Positions 1-4,394 of a DNA stretch of 5,055 bases are shown one piece after another. The notes under the pieces were generated by a model. The model saw nothing but the letters and a program-made list of their open reading frames with translations. It searched no databases and was not told where the DNA came from. The number at the start of each line of letters is the position of its first letter. Position 1 is the stretch's first letter. The stretch is from assembly GCF_004138495.1 (NCBI RefSeq), contig NZ_ML142872.1, positions 77,022 through 82,076 of the forward strand. The letters run 5' to 3'. Source of the stretch: Phytoactinopolyspora endophytica. Lineage in GTDB: Bacteria > Actinomycetota > Actinomycetes > Jiangellales > Jiangellaceae. The position numbers were made by a program, and so were the translations under genes.

Positions 1-610
1 GCAGCGCAGCCATGTGCGGTAGCACCGTACGGGTCCCCAGGCTGCATCCGCCCGCGTATGGGAGCTTGAACCGGTCCTCGCGGTGAAGTAGCGGGCCGAG
101 GAACATGATGACGCTGCGCGTGCGCCGCGCGGCATCGACGTTCATGGCATCGAGGTCGAGCCGTTCCGGCGGTACGATCTCGAGGTCCCGGCCACCCAGC
201 CAGCGGGTCTTGATGCCGATGCTCTCGAGTACCTCAAGGATCCGGTTGACCTCCTCTATCCGGGCGACGCCCCGCAGGACCGTCCGGCCCTTGTTGAGCA
301 GGCTCGCGCAGAGCAGGGCAACGGTGGCGTTCTTGCTGGACTTGACTGTGATGCTGCCGGAGAGTTGCTGGCCGCCTGTCACCCGCAGATGGGAGGGCTC
401 GGGCTGGCCCACGGTGACGATCTCGCTGTCGAGGGCCTCACCGATCCGGGCGATCATCTCGAGACTGAGGTTCTGGTGTCCCTTCTCTATCCGATTGACG
501 GCACTCTGGCTTGTACCGAGCTGGTCTGCGAGCTGGTTCTGGGTCCAGCCGTGGTGGAGTCGTGAGTCACGTATCAAGGAGCCGATTCGGCGTAGGTAGT
601 CATCTGCCAC
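1..610 (-). CDS. XRE-type HTH fused to MurA-like enolpyruvyl transferase (3' part cut by window edge)
   Basis: The first 203 codons are present, reading leftward from GTG at 610; an in-frame TAA at 640-638 leaves no earlier start. Residues about 6-66 form an XRE/Cro-type helix-turn-helix (WTQNQLADQLGTSQSAVNRIEKG). From about residue 75 the protein matches the N-terminal half of UDP-N-acetylglucosamine 1-carboxyvinyltransferase (MurA), an EPSP-synthase-fold enzyme that starts cytoplasmic peptidoglycan precursor synthesis by transferring enolpyruvate from PEP to UDP-GlcNAc. The substrate-loop pair Lys-Asn is kept (SSKNA, K93-N94), as are the MurA loop cysteine (GGCSLGTR, C189) and the following Arg. 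Ordinary MurA is about 420 residues with no DNA-binding domain, so this is a fusion, probably a second MurA paralogue beside a housekeeping copy elsewhere. It could be an active enzyme, or a regulator that senses a cell-wall precursor through the enzyme fold. Domain calls are firm; function is inferred. Confidence 0.88.
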   Translation of the reverse strand, partial: MADDYLRRIGSLIRDSRLHHGWTQNQLADQLGTSQSAVNRIEKGHQNLSLEMIARIGEALDSEIVTVGQPEPSHLRVTGGQQLSGSITVKSSKNATVALLCASLLNKGRTVLRGVARIEEVNRILEVLESIGIKTRWLGGRDLEIVPPERLDLDAMNVDAARRTRSVIMFLGPLLHREDRFKLPYAGGCSLGTRTVLPHMAAL

Positions 611-618
611 GAGCCGAA

Positions 619-624
619 ACCCTA
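619..624 (-). promoter_or_regulatory. Putative -10 box for a leaderless MurA-like transcript
   Basis: On the minus strand TAGGGT fits the actinobacterial TAnnnT -10 pattern and ends 8 bases before the GTG start at 610. Transcription would therefore begin at or next to the start codon. No Shine-Dalgarno sequence precedes the GTG, which fits a leaderless message. No good -35 is visible 17-18 bases upstream. The box overlaps the edge of the repeated inverted-repeat element at 621-644, so a protein bound there would sit on the promoter. Confidence 0.4.
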
Positions 625-644
625 TCTCACATATGAGTTACCAC
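621..644. promoter_or_regulatory. Copy 1 of repeated 24-base operator-like element
   Basis: The core is an imperfect inverted repeat, TATCTCA (623-629), spacer CATA, TGAGTTA (634-640), with one mismatched pair per arm. It is flanked by CC on the left and CCAC on the right. The whole 24 bases recur at 1784-1807 with a single difference (C630 against G1793). It lies immediately upstream of the MurA-like gene and overlaps its putative -10 box, as expected of a repressor or activator site. The obvious candidate ligand is the XRE domain encoded by the adjacent gene, but that is inference. The repeat itself is read directly from the sequence. Confidence 0.65.
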
Positions 645-926
645 CGCACATTGGATCTTTGGCGAGTCGTGGCAAGTCGACTCTGAGCAGGTATTTCACC
701 GTTGGCCATCGATGGCTGTTTGGGACTGTGGCGGGCTGTCTCACGGGATGGCGTCAAACAGACGATCTTGAAGCCTACCGAGCATCCGAATGTCTCGGCC
801 CAGTGGTTGCCGTCTGGCATCGGTGCGCGCTTGGTGAGACTCGGTCAGCTGACCTCGAGGTGGGTCTGGCGGATAATCAGCTCCCGCGCCGGCTTCATCC
901 TTCACACGACAACGGAAGCTGTTGAG
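645..926. other. Intergenic stretch without a convincing gene
   Basis: These 282 bases separate the end of the sortase gene from the control region of the MurA-like gene. Open frames on both strands lack a ribosome binding site, show no recognisable motif and have protein compositions unlike the neighbours. Two structures are visible. One is an 8-pair hairpin at 778-798 (CCGAGCAT, loop CCGA, then ATGTCTCGG with one bulged T). The other is a perfect 12-base palindrome GGTCAGCTGACC at 843-854. Neither has a T tract, so neither is a clear terminator. Part of the region could be a leader or the remnant of a lost gene; nothing decides it. Confidence 0.5.
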
Positions 927-1661
927 TTAAAGCTCTGGCCCTTCGATCAGCGTTCCGGTGGCGTACATTCGATGCGACGATCCGATGCGGGGCCAACATG
1001 TGGTCAGCGTGATACGCCGATCTGTGGGTTCAACGTCTGGCCCTTCGCCCGGCACTGGGTCAACCACCCACGTGTCGTCGATGTTGATCTTGTTGCCGTC
1101 AGGATCACCGCTGGGTGCGTCGTCGAGTTCGTAGATAAAGGTTCCATTGGGGGAAATGATCTCTATTCGGTCGCCGACCCTGAGTTCAGGGAAGTCCTCG
1201 AACACCCAGCCATGTCCCGAGCGATGCGCGGCGACCGCGAAGTTCCCCAGTTCACCTGGGTCGACACTGTCGGTGTAGTGGCCTGGACCGTTCTTCAGAT
1301 CGTCTTCCTCGGTGCCTTGCACAACTACGTATCCGTCGTCTCCGCCCCAATCATCTCCGAACCGTGGGATCTTGATGATCGCGTACGCCTCGCCGAGCTC
1401 GATGTCTTCGGTCTCAGGCTGCTGGCCGTCGGCTGACTGTTCCTCGTGTCCCCAGTTCTGCGTGTCCTGAGCAAGGTCGTTCTGTGCACGAGCGGTCTGA
1501 AGCCCGGTTCCCCACAACGTGTACACCACGAAGAGCAACACGACGGCTCCAGCCGTCAGCATCAGTTCGCCTACGCCACCGGCGACGATCGATGTGGCAC
1601 TACGACCCGAAGACTTCTTACGTGGCGCTCGCCGACGTCCCCTTTGTGCATGTCGCGGCAT
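927..1661 (-). CDS. Class E-type sortase (membrane-anchored transpeptidase)
   Basis: Sortases cut a C-terminal sorting signal and join the surface protein to peptidoglycan on the outer face of the membrane. From ATG at 1661 the protein has 244 residues: an Arg/Lys-rich cytoplasmic N-terminus, one membrane helix at about residues 32-50 (ELMLTAGAVVLLFVVYTLW), a polar Gln/Glu-rich linker, then the sortase domain from about residue 90. The catalytic triad is visible: His in AAHRSGHG (146), Cys in TLTTCWP (222) and Arg in SSHRMYATG (231). Layout and length fit the class E group common in actinobacteria, which generally favours LAxTG signals. A GTG at 1679 in the same frame would add six residues. 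I prefer 1661 because a TAnnnT box ends 7 bases before it and neither start has a good ribosome binding site. No substrate with a sorting signal is encoded in the window. Confidence 0.9.
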   Translation of the reverse strand: MPRHAQRGRRRAPRKKSSGRSATSIVAGGVGELMLTAGAVVLLFVVYTLWGTGLQTARAQNDLAQDTQNWGHEEQSADGQQPETEDIELGEAYAIIKIPRFGDDWGGDDGYVVVQGTEEDDLKNGPGHYTDSVDPGELGNFAVAAHRSGHGWVFEDFPELRVGDRIEIISPNGTFIYELDDAPSGDPDGNKINIDDTWVVDPVPGEGPDVEPTDRRITLTTCWPRIGSSHRMYATGTLIEGPEL

Positions 1662-1668
1662 ACCCCGA

Positions 1669-1674
1669 AGTGTA
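1669..1674 (-). promoter_or_regulatory. Putative -10 box for a leaderless sortase transcript
   Basis: Minus-strand TACACT matches TAnnnT and ends 7 bases before ATG 1661. A weak -35 candidate, GTGATC, lies at 1698-1693 with an 18-base spacer. If used, the message would start at the ATG and the alternative GTG at 1679 would lie upstream of the transcript. A competing minus-strand TAGGTT at 1787-1782, at the edge of the repeated element, would instead give a leader of about 100 bases. Confidence 0.35.
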
Positions 1675-1728
1675 GGCACACTTGCCGCAAATGATCACCC
1701 GTCGTTTGGGTTGTCATGCCAAAGCGCC

Positions 1729-1758
1729 GACACGTCCCGCGGGGCGAAGGCGCGTGTC
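1729..1758. repeat. Inverted repeat GACACG / CGTGTC upstream of the sortase
   Basis: A 6-base perfect inverted repeat (1729-1734 and 1753-1758) encloses 18 very GC-rich bases that include the palindrome CCCGCGGG. It could fold in RNA or bind a protein. The same GACACG/CGTGTC words return in the palindrome at 1841-1853. No T run follows, so it is not a typical intrinsic terminator. Confidence 0.35.
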
Positions 1759-1783
1759 ACGTAGGCCCGACGCGCGCGGCGAA

Positions 1784-1807
1784 CCTATCTCAGATATGAG
1801 TTACCAC
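1784..1807. promoter_or_regulatory. Copy 2 of repeated 24-base operator-like element
   Basis: This matches the element at 621-644 at 23 of 24 positions: TATCTCA (1786-1792), spacer GATA, TGAGTTA (1797-1803), with the same CC and CCAC flanks. It sits between the sortase gene (start 123 bases to the left) and the divergent membrane-protein gene (start 72 bases to the right), so it could act on either or both. Relative to the sortase it has the same orientation that copy 1 has relative to the MurA-like gene. In that orientation both copies run into a TAGGnT hexamer at their edge (TAGGGT and TAGGTT). Confidence 0.62.
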
Positions 1808-1840
1808 TGGAACGGCACTCCGATCTTTCCGGATTTGTCG

Positions 1841-1853
1841 GCGTGTGACACGC
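1841..1853. promoter_or_regulatory. Perfect palindrome, possible operator
   Basis: GCGTGT, central G, ACACGC forms a perfect 6-base-arm palindrome ending 25 bases before the GTG start at 1879. Its place just upstream of the membrane-protein gene suggests a regulator site, but GC-rich DNA produces such palindromes by chance fairly often and no bound protein can be named. Confidence 0.3.
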
Positions 1854-1867
1854 GTTTCTGATGATGC

Positions 1868-1874
1868 GAGGGAG
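1868..1874 (+). promoter_or_regulatory. Ribosome binding site that favours the GTG 1879 start
   Basis: GAGGGAG is a good Shine-Dalgarno match ending 4 bases before GTG 1879, which is short but workable. It is 13 bases from ATG 1888, too far, and lies downstream of ATG 1861 and 1864. As a rival reading, TACGGT at 1875-1880 fits a TAnnnT -10 box exactly 7 bases before ATG 1888, which would make that start leaderless. Confidence 0.45.
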
Positions 1875-1878
1875 TACG

Positions 1879-2466
1879 GTGGCCCGCATGGCCTCTGTCC
1901 GTCACCGCCGTCGTCTCGCCGTTGTCCGTGTGCTGGCCGTTGTCACCCCGGTGCTGGCCGCTGCATTGGCAGCGGTCGCCCTCGTGGTGGGTGGCGCCTG
2001 GCCGATGATCGCCGCCGTGGCGGGTGGTGTCGTCTCTGTCGTGCTCGGCGTGTTGGTCTTCCGCCTCGAACGGCAGTTGCGAGTGGAGGTGGCCACGGTC
2101 CGTGCGGATCAGGCTGCCGAGTATTCCGAGGTGCACGCTCGCTATTCCGACGAGCATCGGCAGTTCACCGATCACATGGTCGGGCTGCTGGACGTCGCCG
2201 GCGAGCGCATCGACTCCATCCGGAAACAGGCGAACGAGCTCGAGGTTGAGCTCACGTACTCGCGCAATGCCCGGCAGGGAGCATCGACGCCTAGTGACCA
2301 GCTGGCCCGTCGAGCAGAAGCCGAGTGGAACGACCTATGGCCTGATCTGTCGGATGCTCCCACCGTCGTGGACCTGGTCGCATGGGAAGACAAGAATCGT
2401 GACCTGTTGCCAGAGGCCTCGGACAACTCGGTCGCCTACGACCCGCCGGAGGAGCGGACCGCGTAG
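1879..2466 (+). CDS. Small membrane protein with two-helix hairpin and coiled-coil-like tail, unknown function
   Basis: I do not recognise this family. From GTG 1879 the product is 195 residues. An Arg-rich N-terminus (VRHRRRLAVVR) is followed by two hydrophobic segments at about 17-38 and 43-62 with only a short turn between, so both ends should face the cytoplasm by the positive-inside rule. Residues about 63-130 are charged, heptad-like and rich in Glu, Arg, Gln and Leu, which suggests a coiled coil and self-association. The tail (about 145-190) is acidic and has two Trp near a WNDLWPDL stretch. There is no catalytic motif. It is divergent from the sortase and convergent with the transporter ATPase, so it is probably transcribed alone, perhaps under the elements at 1784-1807 and 1841-1853. 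An envelope role is only suggested by its neighbours. The exact start is uncertain (1861, 1879 or 1888). Confidence 0.8.
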   Translation: MARMASVRHRRRLAVVRVLAVVTPVLAAALAAVALVVGGAWPMIAAVAGGVVSVVLGVLVFRLERQLRVEVATVRADQAAEYSEVHARYSDEHRQFTDHMVGLLDVAGERIDSIRKQANELEVELTYSRNARQGASTPSDQLARRAEAEWNDLWPDLSDAPTVVDLVAWEDKNRDLLPEASDNSVAYDPPEERTA

Positions 2467-2477
2467 GGAAATGCGTA

Positions 2478-2490
2478 GGCGCGTAGCGCC
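2478..2490. terminator. GC-rich hairpin between convergent genes, possible bidirectional terminator
   Basis: GGCGC, loop GTA, GCGCC forms a perfect 5-base stem 12 bases after the stop of the membrane-protein gene and 21 bases beyond the stop of the ATPase gene. Its position between convergent genes fits termination in both directions. The stem is short and has no T tract on either strand. An overlapping alternative stem (CCCG/CGGG around 2489-2497) would compete with it. Confidence 0.4.
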
Positions 2491-2510
2491 CGGCGGGAAG
2501 CTGAGTACAT

Positions 2511-3713
2511 CTAGAGGTCGCTGACCGTGATCAGATCGACCTGGCTGGGATCGATCGCCTTATTGTCCGCCTCCACCGAACGGCGCAGCGCCGCGTGCAA
2601 CGTCGACGGCGTCAGAACGCCGAGGTAACGGTCGTCGTCATCGAGCACGGCGATCCAGCCCGCATTCCACTGAAGCATCTCCGCGAACGCGACCTTGAGG
2701 CTGTTGTCCAGCGCTACCCAGGCTTCCATGCGCCGGGCATGGTCACGGACAGCACTGTCCCGCGCGGTCATGTCTTGTCCGATCCATCCGGCAAGGCCTC
2801 CGTCGCCGTTGAGGACGACGGCCCACCGTGAGTCCCCCATTGCCGCCTGAGCCGCGACCACGGAGTCGTCCTCTCGGACGACCGGTGGATGCTCGAGAAC
2901 TGCTTCGGTCACCGGCGTCACCGACAGCCGCTTGAGGCCGCGGTCGAACCCGACGAAGTCAGCGACGAACGGGGTGGCGGGAGCACCGAGAATGGCCGCC
3001 GGGGAGTCGAACTGCTCCAGCTTGCCGCCTTGGGCGAAGACCGCGATCCGGTCGCCCAGTCGGACGGCCTCCTCGATATCGTGCGTCACGAACAGGATGG
3101 TCTTGCGTACATCGTCCTGCAGCCTGAGGAACTCATCCTGTAGCTGGGACCGGACGACGGGGTCGACTGCGCTGAACGGCTCGTCCATCAGCAGCACCGG
3201 CGGATCCACGGCCAGTGCCCGAGCCACTCCGACGCGTTGTCGCTGGCCGCCGGAGAGCTCGTGCGGGTATCTGCCGGCATATATGCCGGGCTCGAGGCCG
3301 ACGAGCTCCAGGAGCTCACGGGCCCGCTGACGGCGGCGCGCCTTCGGCCATCCGCTCAGTTCCGGCACGACGGCGACGTTCTCTTCGATCGAACGGTGCG
3401 GGAACAGCCCCACGTTCTGGATGACATAGCCGATGCCTCTGCGGAGTTTCACCGGGTCGCTGTGGGTGACCTCGGCGCCGTCCACGAAGATCCGGCCGCC
3501 GGTGGGCTCGACCAACCGATTGACCATCTTCATGGTCGTGGTCTTGCCACAACCCGACGGCCCGACCAGCACAACGAGCTCGCCCTTGGCGACATCGAGG
3601 GAGAGCTCGTGTACGGCCACCGTTCCGTCTGGGTAGCGTTTCGACACGCGGTCGAGACGGATCATTGAGTCTTCGGTACTGTCGTGTGGATGGGACGTTC
3701 CCAGGCCGTTCAT
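2511..3713 (-). CDS. opuCA: Osmoprotectant (glycine betaine/choline/proline) ABC transporter ATP-binding protein with CBS domains
   Basis: This is the cytoplasmic ATPase of a compatible-solute importer of the OpuCA/ProV type, 400 residues from ATG 3713. In order: Walker A GPSGCGKTT (51-59), Q-loop in YVIQNVGLFPH (Gln99), signature LSGGQ (153-157), Walker B VLLMDEP (173-179) and switch His in FVTHD (211). A C-terminal pair of CBS-like repeats follows (about 278-316 and 329-378), then a 20-residue tail with five acidic residues. In well-studied relatives such as OpuA of Lactococcus lactis, CBS domains gate transport by ionic strength. The start is fixed by GGGGAGGG (3728-3721) 7 bases upstream. 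ATG 3665 lies nearer the usual domain start but has only a weak site. The gene is divergent from the two permease genes it presumably serves, with 24 bases between starts. Family assignment is firm; the exact solute cannot be read. Confidence 0.93.
   Translation of the reverse strand: MNGLGTSHPHDSTEDSMIRLDRVSKRYPDGTVAVHELSLDVAKGELVVLVGPSGCGKTTTMKMVNRLVEPTGGRIFVDGAEVTHSDPVKLRRGIGYVIQNVGLFPHRSIEENVAVVPELSGWPKARRRQRARELLELVGLEPGIYAGRYPHELSGGQRQRVGVARALAVDPPVLLMDEPFSAVDPVVRSQLQDEFLRLQDDVRKTILFVTHDIEEAVRLGDRIAVFAQGGKLEQFDSPAAILGAPATPFVADFVGFDRGLKRLSVTPVTEAVLEHPPVVREDDSVVAAQAAMGDSRWAVVLNGDGGLAGWIGQDMTARDSAVRDHARRMEAWVALDNSLKVAFAEMLQWNAGWIAVLDDDDRYLGVLTPSTLHAALRRSVEADNKAIDPSQVDLITVSDL
3691..3703. 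promoter_or_regulatory. Palindrome in the shared divergent control region
   Basis: TGGGA, CGT, TCCCA has perfect 5-base arms and lies within the first codons of the ATPase gene, 34 bases before the permease start. It resembles operators of LacI-type regulators in actinobacteria such as CebR/CelR (TGGGAGCGCTCCCA), but is one base shorter in the centre. Because it is also coding sequence, the resemblance may be accidental. Confidence 0.3.
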
Positions 3714-3720
3714 AGTGCCA

Positions 3721-3728
3721 CCCTCCCC
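3721..3728 (-). promoter_or_regulatory. Strong ribosome binding site for the ATPase
   Basis: Minus-strand GGGGAGGG with a 7-base spacer to ATG 3713 decides the ATPase start in favour of 3713 over ATG 3665. It occupies a third of the 24-base gap between the divergent starts, leaving no room for two complete promoters there. Confidence 0.7.
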
Positions 3729-3737
3729 GAGAACTGC

Positions 3738-4391
3738 ATGACGCGCAACGACTGGATCTGTCGCGAGTACGTCGAGTCGCGCTCCGACCTCATCGTTGAC
3801 GCGCTCCGCGAACACGTGGTGATCACGGTCATGTCGGTGGCGATCGGCTTCGTCGTCTCGATACTCCTGGCGTTGACGATACGCCGGTGGCGGCGGCTGG
3901 CGGCGCCGATCTTCGGAACGTCCACCGTCCTGTACACGATTCCGTCGATCGCGATGTTCGCGCTACTGTTCACGGTCACTGGGCTGACGGTGACCACAGT
4001 GGTCATCGGTCTTGTGCTCTACTCGCTGACCATTCTGGTTCGGGGAATCCTGACCGGCTTGGACGGGGTCCCGGCCGACGTGCGAGAGGCAGCGGTTGGG
4101 ATGGGCCACGACGGCGTCCGGCTACTGCTCAAGGTCGAGCTGCCGCTCGCGCTACCGACCATCTTCGCGGCGCTGCGAGTCACCGCGGTCTCCACCGTGG
4201 CGTTGACCACCCTGGGCGTTCTGGTCGGCCATGGCGGCCTCGGTCAGCTCATCTTCCAGGGGCTGCAGAGCAACTTCCGGGCAGAGGTGTTGACCGCATC
4301 GGTGCTGTGCGTGCTGCTCGCACTCGTCGCCGACCTGGTGCTGGTCGGGGCACAGCGGCTCGGCACGCCATGGCGCAGGACGGTGAGCTGA
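3738..4391 (+). CDS. Osmoprotectant ABC transporter permease (OpuCB/ProW type), first of two
   Basis: This is a membrane subunit of a glycine betaine/choline-type importer, 217 residues from ATG 3738. A short amphipathic N-terminus (about 1-25) precedes hydrophobic segments at about 27-48, 58-82, 84-105, 148-165 and 185-205. The cytoplasmic EAA loop that docks on the ATPase is clear: REAAVGMGHDGVRLLL followed by VELPLALP (about 117-140). The GHGGLGQLIF stretch near 165-173 is also typical of this group. A frame extends upstream to 3684 but overlaps the ATPase start; GAGAA (3729-3733) is a modest ribosome binding site for 3738. The next permease begins 3 bases after its stop, so the two are co-transcribed and probably form the heterodimeric pore. 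The place fits opuCB, but the two permeases cannot be told apart reliably by eye. Confidence 0.9.
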   Translation: MTRNDWICREYVESRSDLIVDALREHVVITVMSVAIGFVVSILLALTIRRWRRLAAPIFGTSTVLYTIPSIAMFALLFTVTGLTVTTVVIGLVLYSLTILVRGILTGLDGVPADVREAAVGMGHDGVRLLLKVELPLALPTIFAALRVTAVSTVALTTLGVLVGHGGLGQLIFQGLQSNFRAEVLTASVLCVLLALVADLVLVGAQRLGTPWRRTVS

Positions 4392-4394
4392 ACG

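Noticed and set aside
778..798. The hairpin as an intrinsic terminator for the sortase
   Set aside because: It lies about 130 bases past the sortase stop, has a bulge and is not followed by a T run on either strand.
638..820. A 60-codon minus-strand open frame between the sortase and the MurA-like gene
   Set aside because: It has no ribosome binding site, no -10 box at its start and no recognisable motif. Its composition is unlike a normal protein and its stop falls inside the operator-like repeat.
659..925. An 88-codon plus-strand open frame spanning almost the whole spacer
   Set aside because: It depends on a TTG start without a ribosome binding site, shows no domain, and overlaps the hairpin and palindrome. 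Long open frames are common by chance in GC-rich DNA.
702..1436. A 244-codon plus-strand open frame opposite the sortase
   Set aside because: It is the antisense reflection of the sortase, whose catalytic His, Cys and Arg motifs fix the true coding strand.
3684..3737. An 18-residue N-terminal extension of the first permease
   Set aside because: It would overlap the ATPase start and its strong ribosome binding site, and it lacks hydrophobic or family-like sequence. ATG 3738 gives a normal permease N-terminus.
3714..3815. A 34-residue N-terminal extension of the ATPase from an upstream start
   Set aside because: It would run into the permease coding sequence and bypass the strong ribosome binding site 7 bases before ATG 3713. 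The extra residues do not resemble an ATPase N-terminus.
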